Shown here piece by piece: positions 24,822 to 37,500 of a DNA stretch of 64,000 nt; positions within the stretch are counted from its first letter, which is position 1; each line of letters starts with the position of its first letter. The notes below the pieces were generated by a model, which worked only from the letters and a program-made list of their open reading frames with translations, was not told the origin of the DNA and ran no database searches. A program made the position numbers and the translations under genes. This DNA is from Apostichopus japonicus (lineage: Eukaryota; Echinodermata; Holothuroidea; Aspidochirotida; Stichopodidae). The stretch lies in assembly GCF_037975245.1 (NCBI RefSeq), contig NC_092583.1, positions 11,673,764-11,737,763 on the forward strand, in the 5' to 3' direction.

Positions 24822-25137
24822 AGGGGCCAAGTGGATAAAGGCGGCCATGGCATTTGAAGCAATGAGGCTTAGCAATCGGGAGGGTTCGATTCACCGGGCC
24901 GGGTCATAGTAAGGTGGGTTTTTCATCCAAGAAGCAATCTACGGTTTTCCCATCTGAAATAACTTTCTGAATTGAAAAGGATTCCAAATTTGATTTAAAA
25001 TGTTGAATTGGAAGCCACCCGACATGTTAGTTATAATCCATAAGCCCTCGCGTGTTTCTCCCACATTTGTGATCGCTTGAGAGTCGTAAAATTAACTGCG
25101 TATTATTATGATGATTATTATTATTATTATTAATTTA
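24822..25137 (+). mobile_element. ATT-tailed tRNA-derived SINE, family 2, longer copy
   Basis: The head GGGGCCAAGTGGATAAAGGC resembles the D arm and A box of a Leu/Ser-type tRNA. GGGTTCGATTC about 45 bases later is a B box. A body of about 150 bases and an ATT/ATG trimer tail follow. It is tRNA-like but too degenerate to be a tRNA gene. Confidence 0.72.
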
Positions 25138-25139
25138 TT

Positions 25140-26172
25140 ATGATAAGCTGCTCCCTTAATCTGTCCCCATCGGTGCAACGAACCTTTTTTTCTGAGCTGG
25201 AGGGAGCGACACATATTTTTCCAATTTAACTATAAGAAAGAAAAGTGTTAGAGAGTTGCAGAACGTACACGGGGGAAAGAAAAACCAATTATATTTTAAT
25301 ATATGTGAGAAAAAAAAATTCTTATTAAAAGTTTGAACTTTCATAAACTTTGGTGTCGTCATTTGTCATGTTATTTTCCGTTGCTCGTATCTCCAAATCA
25401 CTTTTAAAGTGTCAAATTGTTCCGGTTGAGGCCATGGTAGTCTACCGCGGTTTGGAAAACTAAAGGTGAGTAATTTTTTTTTTTATTTTCGTAATCGCCA
25501 CAAAAATTGGACCTTTATTAATACTCTCCTCAGTTATATGACATTATAATGTAACTGATGGTGGGTTAAGAACCGCCATGGTATGTACTTTAGATTGTTT
25601 GATTTTTTCTAGAAACTTTTAATATATCTCAGTCATTATTTGAAAGAAATGTTTGATGAAAAATTTCAAACTGTTTTTTGCGAAATCTATACGGGTAATC
25701 TGACATTAAGACATTACCGTACATCCTGTCAATTAAATGAAAAAGGGGAGAGGATGGGAGAGGGTGGGAGAGGAGAGAATCAAACACAATGATCTAAGCA
25801 CAGATCCCATCAGATTAATATGTATAATTATGGCATGAAAATTAACCAACTGATTATTGTCATTGAAAGCTCAGCAGGTTATGAATATGCAGATATATGA
25901 AATATCATATAAGATAAGGTCTACATCAATGAAACGAGCAATGTAAGGTCAAGTTATTTTAGGCGAATTTAATATATATCTACAGAAAGACACCAAATGT
26001 GCACTGATAATCAGCACCTATAACACTCTCCTAACACCCCCCCCCCCCCTTCCTACCCCCAATTGGCTCTCATATGTTACCGGAGGACAGTTACAGAGGG
26101 AGGGCAGTTACAGAGGGAGGGAGTAATAGCTACGGAACAGCGGTAGGTTCTGAGCGTATACAGGAAGTTAGT
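25140..26172 (+). repeat. Dispersed ~1 kb repeat, copy 2
   Basis: Partner of 170-1150. A C-rich tract and a GGTAGGTTCTGAGCGTATA block close both copies. It lies directly after the ATT tail of a SINE. Confidence 0.75.
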
Positions 26173-26941
26173 CCAATGCCGGTGTTTGTACTTTCGTTGA
26201 TCTGATGAGTAGTTAAGGTAAGAGTAAATGCAACACTTATATATGGTTTAATGAGTAAGGAGGGTCAAGATGGGTCAAATGAATATTCAGTGAGATGACA
26301 TCATCGTCAAAAATCATGACGAAACTATGCATAAAAATATTTTTCTTTAAAAAATAAATAAGATACTTTAAATTTTAACATACTTATGAAATATTAAAAT
26401 TCAGGTCATGTTTAAAGAACTATAGCTAAATACTATATAATAGTGCCATAAAATACCATAAAATAAGTTGTTACGGTGCCTCCCCCCCCCCCCTAAACAA
26501 GTTAAGGACTGTAATATAAGAAACAACCACTACACGTATATGGAAACGGTTACCTCCCAATGGTTAGCATATCAGCACAAGCTTAAAGGGTAATAATGAT
26601 GAAGGAATTAATAGTAGGTTTTTGTGATAAAGCGTTGAATGTAGCCTGAGAAAGAGCAAAATAAAGTAACGAATTCTTTACTGTAGCATTCAGGCAGTTA
26701 TAAATCGAAATACTCGATCAAAGGAAATTATATACACTAACCTTTGATAAAATGGGAAGGTTAAGGAGTCATAATGTATACGAATTAAAAGGTGAGGAGA
26801 AAAAAGACAGTTATAATTTAGCATCTGCAAAGTTGCGCTTTGTGTCAGTTATGGCCACCAAAGAGATTTTACTGTATATTAGTAAGTGTTTTAAAGTCGA
26901 GCTAGAACATGCTTAAAGGTCTGTTGTATAGACCCCAACTA

Positions 26942-27244
26942 TAGCACGCTATCATGGTAAAGTTTCTTGAGATTACGTAATCGACCTGCCTTGGTCATAA
27001 AATGACCTCTTTTTACCAATTAGTCTGCAACGCCTGCCACATATTTTTTCTTGTATGAGGGTCTTTGTGTGAAGGCTGTATGATTAACTACACTGTAGAC
27101 ATGAACATGTTTCCACACAATCTTGACACAAAGAGCCGAATGGTGTTAAGAAGCTACGCAGGCTAATTGTAGAGTCAGAGGTCGATTTACGACCGTGGCA
27201 GGTCGATTACGTAATCACAAGACTATCCTAGCTATAGCGTGCTA
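26942..27244. mobile_element. MITE with ~70 bp inverted repeats and TA flanks
   Basis: The left arm TAGCACGCTAT ... GATTACGTAATCGACCTGCC is mirrored at the right end. TA lies on both sides. An inner block (CAATTAGTCTGC and its mirror) extends the fold. About 300 bp, no frame. Confidence 0.78.
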
Positions 27245-28019
27245 TAATTGGAGCCAATAAAGCAGATCTTTAACAAAACAAGAAGGATTAGAAACAACTA
27301 AAGCAACAAGACAAAAAGCAGAAAGAAAGGAACTATAACGTTTAGTATGAAATGTCTGTAGAAATGTCGTGGGAAATTGAATAAGTGAATTCTTTGTCAG
27401 TATAAAGATTATAAACAGGTGTACAGAAGAAATGGTAATACAGTAATCCCAGACTATAGATGATATATCGGCACAGAGTGATATATATATCATGTCCTAA
27501 TGTTGAGCATGAAATATCTACAGAAAACACCGTATTATTCAATTAATGACTACAGGTTACCTTCTCTGTCTGTTTCTCTTTCCTCCAATCCAGTCCCTTC
27601 ATAGAATTAAGCGGTATAGGTCCTGTGATATAATGCTTATAATGTACAGCTAGTAAATTGTTAATCTATATACAGTGACTTAGGCGGTTATGAATGTTGG
27701 TAAATTTTAACAGTGGAAATAATATGAGTCATGTAGTGGGTGTGTCTCGTGTTCAGCTTCAAAAGTAATGCATATTCATCCCCCTAATGCCGATATTCTA
27801 AGTTCACCAGACAGACACCCAAAACTAGGCTTACAATCATTTCTTCGCATTGTTGCATGTCAAAACTGTTTGAAGTTACACAAATACACGTGCAGTACCC
27901 AAACTGTATGAGCTAAACTGACATATTTTCCGTAAGTTATAAACCCTTTTAGCATGTCAACGTTTCTTGTAGATTCAGTGTGCACCGAGAGACTTTCTTA
28001 GCTAATCATTCATCAAAAC

Positions 28020-28546
28020 CAGGGTTTCCCTAACTTTATCCCCCACGAACCCCCTGTGGATGTCAGAGTTGTCCACGAACCCCCAACTTTTCGAGACACG
28101 ATCTGAGTCATTATTATGTTATAATACGCTAAACAGTGCTTCGTAAAAGATCAAGTACAAAGTGTAATATTGAAATGGAAAAAAAAAAGAAGAGATGAAC
28201 AAATATTTATTTGGAAACTTCAAGATCAGATCAGCTCTTTATCTTCACGACGTACTGTCATGCGTACACCAACTTCACCAAAGTCATGCGGCCTGTGTCT
28301 GTTTCATAATTCAGTTATTTATCACATAAACGGTACGGTACAACTATATGGCAACATATGCGTATGGAACGCGAAAGAGTTTGTAAATAGGTACCGGTAT
28401 ACGACTTTTGTACATTACTAAATTATATGATATATCAGGTTTTAGTTCAAAAGAAGTACTCTAGTTTTGACTTTCGTCTCACGAACCCCCTGGGATGGAC
28501 TCACGCAACCCCTGGGGGTTCATGCACCCCAGTTAGGGAACCCCTG
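28020..28546. mobile_element. hAT-like MITE, 527 bp
   Basis: The left end is CAGGGTTTCCCTAACT; the right end read inward is CAGGGGTTCCCTAACT. The flanks ATCAAAAC and ATCTAAAC match at 7 of 8 positions. CACGAACCCCC blocks recur inside both ends. The termini are of the well-known CAGGGGTTCCC hAT type. Confidence 0.82.
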
Positions 28547-31504
28547 ATCTAAACCATATTAAAGTACTGAAATATAGTTCGATATGACCTCATTTCAAAT
28601 CGTTAGGCTATATCTGTAAGTGTCAGTGTATACTATGTGATTGAAAAGCCTTTTGGGTGACAACTATATAGTACTTGTTACTTTAATCACGCGTTCTGCA
28701 AATCCTATCGTTAAGTTCAGATTGTAAATCTACTGAAATATATTTTCGTTGCTTTACAAAAGCTTACCTTACCTTACCTATATGAAAGAAGCTAAAACTA
28801 TCCATTCCTTTAAATATCGCCTAAGCATAATCTTATTTGCCTATCTATTACTTGTTCGTTGTTGGTATTAACCTTTCCCTTTGCCATTCATTCCTGTTTG
28901 TCATTTTTTTCTCTTCATTTCTGAGTGACATTTTCAGTGATATTATCTAATACTTATTGTCATTGGTACACGATATCCGGCTTTAAGTTCTTTTAACTTA
29001 AATGTAACTAGTATACTTTTATAAAAAACAAAACATAAATACCTAGATATACTTTGACAATATGTATGTTTACTTTTATACATGTTATCAAAATCAATTA
29101 CTGACCGTAATGACAAAATGGGGGGGGGGGGGACGCTGCTAACTCTTTTGATTTTCCCACCACAAAATGGTTCGAAAACCACATACTATACTACTCGAAC
29201 AGATTTACAAAATGACTCCACCCCACCCCCTCCCCCCCCCATTCCCCAGACGCGACTTTTAAACTAGAATATCTCCCAAACGAAGCAACTATATTTTCTA
29301 GCTAATTTGGGCAGGTAGTTGTTCACTGACAAAAACTGATAGGCTATGTCATATATAACTCACCCAAAAAAGATAGTTGGTTTGTGTTCCCTTCAAGTTT
29401 CACTGCATTTCATAATTGGCAACATGTTTAATTTAATTTAACTGAATACAAGATAGCTACAAAGAGTTCTCCGTGGGTTCATCAATAAAATAATATCAAC
29501 AAAGATCTATAAATTATGTGGGAAGACGGGCAAGGTTTAATAGAACAAACATTAATGTAAGGAAACCCAATGGTACAGCTTGGATCAAGTAATATTGGAA
29601 CGGTCTATATCTTTGACATACTTGGTTAAAAACTTGGCGTGGCCAGAACCACATATCGTAACCTATTCACGTGAAATACGTCCTACGTCACAGTGACGTC
29701 GACAGACATTTGGGGAAGGGGGTTGCTAGCAGAATGAGGGAAGCATTTGGGGCACTGAATACCGGGAATCATGTCGGCGTGCGATCCGAGGGGACCGACG
29801 GTGGATTACTGAGGGGGGGGCGGAGGCCGTCCTCCCGGGTACCAGCCAAGGGAGGTGCCAAGCCATAGCATCCCCCGGCCCCCACAATAAAATAAGAGGA
29901 GTCGGCTTGCCCAGGTACCGTTACAAATGAGGGGGTAGCCTCTTGGAAATGGGGCTCTCGATTCTCATTATTGATAATTTTTTGGCCCAAAAATTACAGG
30001 AAAAATTTTTTTGGCTGAAATGTAGCCGTTTAGAAGTATAGTCTGTTTGGCCGTATTTTGAGCAAACAACCGGAAATATCAAGACACATTCACTAAAGAA
30101 TGATAATTCCTAATAAACATAGACCCAGTTCAAAGCTTTGCCAACGATAACACCATTTTGCATCTAAGCCACCCTACATAAAAAGAATTATTTAACTTGG
30201 AGAGGATCCCCCACCTCTTAGACCCCTCCATCAGGATGGCATTTCCTACACGGGGTGACAAATGAAGGATCCGCCCGGGGTGCCAAATATTCTAGGTAAG
30301 CCCACTGGGGACCGACATAGGACCAAGTTGTGGTGGTGATGGGACAGACACAGGGCCTGAAGTTTACCGGTTGCGATCATTTCTATAAATTATATCAGCT
30401 TCAAAGTCAGCAGAAATTATGGTTATTAGAAGTCATAGATTTTTTTTGCATGCTCTTTTCTTCCATTTGGGGGCACAATGCATGACAGGGAGCACCAACC
30501 ATTTATGTGGAATGTCCCCCCCCCCACCCCACCCCTTACGGTATGGTCACATGCAGATATCAACAAATTATTACCATGTAGGGATAATTTGGAGTGTCAG
30601 ATCCTCCATGGAGCCTGTATTTTAGAAGGCTTTTGCATGCTAAAGTATGGAGGTACAATTCTGAAGCCCTTATAGTTTAACCTATATCCTAACTTGCTGT
30701 GAACATTTTACGATGTCAGTGTGTGACTTATTCCACTTCTCAACAATAAGCATTCAGCCGGGAAAGAACTGGACCACTGAGCCAGGGTCTACCCTCACGC
30801 CTATCCTGTAATAACCTCACAACAAGTACTAGTAGTTATTTGCAAAAACCTTGCGTTTCGGCCTAATTTGAAGTCTAAATAAGTTTTTTTTTCTTTACTT
30901 TCCTCCCCAGCATGGGAGATGGCTTTAGTGACCTCCATTCAGCCCCCATCATTTACAACATCCTTGACTCGCCTTTGATAATATTCAATATATATGTTCA
31001 GGCCTCTACCTAAATCAGTCCGGAGGATTTTAAAAATTATGTTTATTTATAAGCACAACATCCGTTTAGAGATATCTATATTTAGCTAAATTATAGTCCA
31101 AATACGTCTTAGAATGAGCCGTTTAACTTGGGGGAGGGGTGAGGGGTTAACCCCAGACCACCCATACACGGGTTTGGTTTCAAAGACCCCACGGCAGCAC
31201 CCCTCCCACAACGCTTCATTCCTATCAGTCAGCTGGACGATTTTTAAAAGCGAAAATTGACAGCCTGTACTTATATGCAAGCTTTTGAGTATGTGTCTTT
31301 CTATTGGAGAGTTATCTATTTTCCTAATTAAAACTCATACCGTTTTGGAATCACTGTAGCTAATAGTAGATACACGTGTGCTAACCTCACGACATGATCA
31401 TGTGTGTAATGCATAATCTACAATCAATCTGCTACCGGTAGCGTAAATACACGAGTAAACTTTGGCACAATCGACCAATGAAATTACAAGACGTGTTTAA
31501 CAAC

Positions 31505-31569
31505 ATGGCGACGTCCCTAGCCGGTGTATGCTTTTTCGTTCTACAAGTTTGTGTGTTGGTGTTTGCAGG
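31505..31569 (+). CDS. DNAJB11: DNAJB11 exon 1 (signal peptide)
   Basis: The ATG sits in the good context AACATGG. It encodes [21 protein letters not shown] and then enters a phase-2 donor (GG|GTACGT). The joined codon gives A-G-R-D-F-Y, the expected start of the mature protein. Confidence 0.93.
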
Positions 31570-34500
31570 GTACGTCCATATAAGTTGCTAAGAAATACGA
31601 CCTAGTAATTGATATCTGCAATTTGATTTTATAAGTTGACATAAAAATAGTATTCAATGCCCCATGAAAAAGAAACTTGCGATTTTAAAAATTCATGTGT
31701 CTTTCGTACATTGCCTAACGTGAAGTATCTACGCAAAGCAACGCTATTTGTAACGCTAGGCCTGTAGCGCTATTCCGTACACAATGTAGGCGTATACAAG
31801 TTATCATTACAAGTACTGTACTAGTCTGTAGGATAGATAGTCTATGCCTACGTTGCAAGTATATGGATACCATCCTCATAAAGTAATGATGCAAGTTTAT
31901 TTAGGTCTAACCGTAAGCAGACAACCTTAAAATAAGTTCTTTGTTTCTTGAAATTTCTGGCTAGGAGTAGGACAGTGCACTGATTTGGTTTGTTTACTCA
32001 TATTTCATAAGTGTCATAATATTCAAAGCATTTGCTAACTGTGACACTGTAAGTCACACTGGCGTAGGCCGCCGTTAACTTAGGCTAGCACTAAATGAAG
32101 TGGAATGACTGGATAACTTTAGTGAGTATTGTACAATCTTACTTCTTAGAAAAGATTGCTAGGCCAAGGTTCAGGGATGAAATGATGAAATACGTAGGCC
32201 AACCATATAACTTAATGCACAGTTATGAACAGAGAGTCCAATACAGATCTGCCCACCCAAGTGTCTGATTAATGTTTTCATCTCCACCAAAATAATAGCA
32301 AAGTACATACACAGTATTTAGGTTTGAATTCTCCATTTACTAAGTCTCAAAGAAAGGAGCAACATTTTTAGATGAAAAGTAAATGGTCATGATTGTGTGA
32401 TTTTTACTACACAAACGTACCAAAAATGATTGTAGAGTTAGGAATCATTTTGTGCCTATAATGGACTAAATAGTGGGACTTAAATGGCCATTACATTTGT
32501 TATGGGAACTTTTCCTTTACCACATCTGTACTGCTCAACATCCAGTAATCTGTTGACCAATATTCTCCCAACTTGTGACAAATCATGATAACTAGGACAT
32601 CAATCAGAAACTGTACACATCACTTACTAAGAGATTCAAGGCAACAGCTGTAACATGTCTGTATTACGTACATACATTTCACATCAGAAGGAATTGTTTA
32701 GATGTTTAAGAAGGGTTTGTGTCTAGAAAACAACATTTAATGTATACAAGTGTCTTCAAACAGAACCCTTTTCATGAGTTTGTCACTAGTTTGTGGAACA
32801 TTTTACTGATGTTAACAGAGAGCCAAGTTAACCCGTCTTTTTCGTTTCTCATTCTGGGTATGAAAAATGTTGCAAATTTGCTGGTCCCACATCAGCAATA
32901 ATTAACGTGTCAAAAACACTTTGTAAATAGAACAAGAGTAACCCATATTATGAGATTAATATTAAATAAATCATTGAAAACAGTATATTGTGTAATCTTA
33001 TTTATTTACTCATTCTCCTTGATACGCTTGTCCCTTAGGCTTACTGTAATGACCATGAAAAATGTGTCTCTTTGATATATATATATATATTTTTTGCTAT
33101 GAGAGTTCTCAATGGAACTATACCTTTCTTACTTTCCAGGAGGGATTTTTACAAGATATTGGGAGTTTCAAAAAATGCATCCAAGAGGGAAATTAAGAAA
33201 GCTTACCGAAAGCTGGCTATGCAATACCATCCCGACAAAAATCCTGGCAACCCGGAGGCGGAGGAGATGTTCAAAGATCTAGGAGCTGCATATGAGGTAT
33301 ATAGAGAGCTGCAGGAAAACTTAGTTGTATGTATGTATGTATTTTAGATCCTCCTGCAAGCAGGAACTCGCGAAGAAGCCTCATTGGCTTATCAAAGCTG
33401 CAAGCTGACCGAAGTCAGTCTCTTACATTTATATTTAACGTCCATGATTATGAATTGTCAATTGTCAACAACTATGTAACTGGACGACATACATTAATCT
33501 TGGAGTGACTCGAACCAGGGACTTTATGATTGGAAGGCATCGGCGTTAACCACTGAGCTAACACTCCATGAGTGTTCCTAGTTGTGTACCTCCATGAGTG
33601 TTCCTAGTGTTCCTAGTTCCTAGTTTTTCATAAGAAGTGCTATGTATTTAGGACCAACAATCTTCCTCGTAAGGAAAAAAAATATTGAAATTATGTGTCA
33701 AGGAATGCTTCCGAATTCTGCGATAGTCTGTGCCAACAATGTTGGGTAATATTTAGGACTAACAACCTTCCTGGTAACAAAGAATATTGAAATTCTGTGT
33801 CGATGAATGTTTACCAAATTCTGTGATTGCCTGTGCCAACAATGTTACATTTTGTATTCTGACATTTTTACTCTTTTTGCCCAATAACTAACTGTTAAAT
33901 TGTGTGTAATGGTAATACCTTATGTTGACATGTGTGTTAGGATACACTCCCTAGCCTAGCCACCTAAAAGACCTTTAAATTCAATGAAAGCACACTTCTG
34001 GGGATATAGTATGTGAAGGTTGTGACATTCACTATTTCAGTACAGTGTGTAAAGATTACATTTCTTGCAAACTTCTATCAGCTGGTAATTAAGCTTCTCT
34101 GTTACATTTGCAGTCATAGGCGTAGGAGCCCAATTTGATTTGGGGGGGGGGGGGGCTGTAACGACTTGCCCGAAAAATATAACCAAAATTTTTCGCGTGT
34201 TCGACATCTTAATGTGCATATCATATAGGCATGCATCGGTTGTTACACCGCATAGTGCATACCAATAACATACTATCATTTGCCGGGTTATTACCCTTCC
34301 ATATTGGTTAGAATTATTGGGGGAGTCGTTACAATAATAAAGATAATAATAATATCACTTTAACCATTGAAAAACACATTGCAAATTATTTTTCTTTCAG
34401 TAGGTGCCTGAAAAATTCTCAGCATATTGCCCAAATTTTCACAAAAATTTTGGGTTGGGGGGCTGCAGCTCCCCCCCCCCCCCCGCCTCCTACGCCTATT

Positions 34501-37500
34501 TTTGCAGTGACAATGAGAGTATATTCCGACTATTATAATTTCCACGAGTTTCCTGTGATGATATCAATGTTTTGTGATCTGTGCCAATTTCCATGATTAC
34601 AGAAAATCTGTGGCCCCAAAACAATTACATGACACTGCTTCAAATCTTGAAAAGACACCAAAGGATGAACAAGTTGGTGAAGTGCAAAAAGCAAATCCCC
34701 ACAGTTTAATGCAGTCTCATATTACCATTCTAAGCCATTGTCAAGGAAGATATGGAACTACAGCTCTAACATCATATTATTCATGTTTTGTTGGAAACTT
34801 CTAGTAAAAATGCCATGCCCCTTCTTCTGCTTTGTCACGATAACACAAGGTGTCTCTGCCTTTGTACTTCACAATTAAATTTTTTGTTGTCAACCAGGTC
34901 TTATCAGATGAAGATCAGAGAAAAATATACGATAGGCATGGTGAAGACGGACTGAAGGAACGTGGAGGCGGAAATCATGACCCTTTCTCTAGGTAAGATT
35001 GTAGAACTTTGCAACAAAAAGCAATGTAATGTGACACAAATTTACAATCATGCATGGTGACATATGCATAGTTTCATATATTCTATTCGTAGTTCCTTGA
35101 CTTCCATTCCGGTTTTTTTTTTCCAATTTTATTGATTTCATATTTGGTGGAGGGAAGGGCCCCTCCCCTTCTATGGCTATTTGTTTTCATCTGAATAAGT
35201 GGTATAGAGTTACATTTGTCTCCATTGAATATCCATTCAGGTCATACTGTGTCAAATCATGGATGGCTGTGGCTGGACCTCTTCATAAAATTACCAAATT
35301 TATTGTGTGCTTAGACCATCATAAAAAAGCAATAGATTTTGAGCAATTTATACCAAAAAATAGCAATTTGTTCAAGGTCAAAAATACCCAAAATAAATAT
35401 TTTGGCACTTTTTGACTTGACCTAAATCGTCCACAAGTATATACTTTTAAAGCCTAAAATTGTTTATTACCCATTTTATGGGATAAACTGTAATCTATGA
35501 ACTTCTGGAATACGAAGGTAGTAGGATGGTTTAACTGCTGATAAGTCAGACCTCCAAAATCAAGAAAATTATTGATGCCAAAATGTCACGGTGGCAACAA
35601 AATTTCAAAGTGTGATAATTTGGCCAAGTTTGAAGCAATATAGCTCAATTTTTTTAGAATATGCTTATTTTATTATGGTCCAAGCACATATTTAATTTGG
35701 TAATTTTTAGAAGAGGTCAAACCACAAGAACATACTCCAAAATCTGCTGATTTATATGGAAATGACTCATTCATCTTCTGTCACTCACAAGAAAGCTGAA
35801 TGTGATTACCTCAAGTATTACAAACAAGTTTTCTTTCTTATCCTGTCAGTTTCTTTGGGGACTTCCATTTTCCATTTGGGGGTGGCCATCAAAGAGATCC
35901 CGAAATTCCGACAGGCGATTCTATCGTCATGGACCTGTTTGTGTCTTTAGAAGAATTATATACCGGAGACTTTGTCGAGGTGAGATTCAGAAATTATAAT
36001 TAAATAAAAAAATTCAAAATTAATTTAAATTTGCCTTGCTTGTTTCATAATCGACTAAATATTCTGCAGCCGTAATTTCATAGTGTAACCAAAGTCATAG
36101 GATTCGGTGTTGTTGAAAGGTGTGATATTCCAATCTTGTAGAATGCAAGAAAGTTGTTTAATTAGCTGGGAAGGGATTACAGACCGTATCAGGTTGACAA
36201 GCTATGTTGTGCTTAACATAATTAGATTAATTATCATAAATGATAAATATATATTTTATATAGTGCTTTACATAAGGGAATATCCGGAAGCAAATTACAT
36301 TGAACTAGAGTAAAATCTAAAGAAGTACAAATGTAAGTAAGATACGTATCCAGAGTAATAAAAGGAATAAAGTCATTTCAAATCAAAATCAGCAACAAAA
36401 ACATGTCAATCAGTCAATCAATTAATGTAGTGTTTTCTTTATTTTTCGTTATTCTTTGTGTTTTTCAAATCTTGCAGGTGGTAAGGTACCGTCCAGTGGC
36501 CAAGGAAGCACAAGGTACCAGGCAGTGTAATTGCCGCCAGGAGATGAAGACCATGCAGCTCGGTCCGGGCCGATTTCAGATGACTCAACAGCAAGTGTGT
36601 GATGAATGTCCTAACGTCCAGTGAGTACACAAACTCATCCTCAAGGTTTCCATCGCTGCTATGGTCATTTTTTTCCCCAGTCGTTTGTACAATTGAATAT
36701 TTGAAATCGACATTTCAAAAATGCCAAAACATTGATTTACTGTGAAATTTCTTGAAAGTATTCATCTCATTCGTGAGGATATTGAACAATGCGATAATGG
36801 ACATTTATACATTTTCTAATTGATTTCATATGAATATTCATGTTTGATATATGAATATTTCGAGTTGAAACTATCATCGATACCCAGTTATCCACGACTC
36901 TGCTTGCCAATATTCTCAACGAGTGTCGTCCTTTGTGAAATGATGTAAGCAAAGCAACCGTCTTTCGCTCGTTCATGAAAATTTGATAAACCCTTTAATT
37001 TATAACCTACTGGTAGGTCTGTGGCATCGATTTCTTGCATCGCACAATACAGTATTCTCATCTGTCACTAGCAGTTTACTACTTTTGCCATTAGGCATGG
37101 TTTGTAGCACTTCTATTCTGGATGTCGGTTGAGAGTTTTGTGAACACATAACATTATATGGCTCTTCATTTGGAACTTTGTGTTTATGGCTTCTCAATCT
37201 CTGATGACAAGGGGTGACACTGTTTCTCCTGAAATATAAACGCACCCTTTGATTCTATCATAAACAACTTCTTAAAAAATAATATCATTTGAACAGATTG
37301 AAAATTGTAAACAGTCGGGAAAGAAAAGACAGATCATGTTGAATTCATAATCATGTTTTGTTTGATTAATAAAAGCAAACATGTAGGATTGCCCTTTTGT
37401 GGTCATCAATGTAGAAATTGATAAAAAAAATTGTCAGATGTGCTGTTGCAAGTACATGATACCAAGCTGGATAGATTGCAACCAATATCAGAGGAGAAAA

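Larger units (their letters stand above)
20320..31504. other. Gene-free stretch before DNAJB11
   Basis: It holds two copies of an ATT-tailed SINE, a G-rich array (23560-23610), copy 2 of the ~1 kb repeat, a TA-type MITE (26942-27244) and a hAT-like MITE (28020-28546). I see nothing supportable in 20340-22900, 26180-26900 or 28560-31490. Part of the first 1 kb may be the 3' UTR of the vWC-repeat gene. Confidence 0.6.

Noticed and set aside
33500-33566. A tRNA gene on the minus strand
   Set aside because: The A and B boxes belong to a SINE head with a shared body and tail; acceptor and anticodon stems do not pair well.
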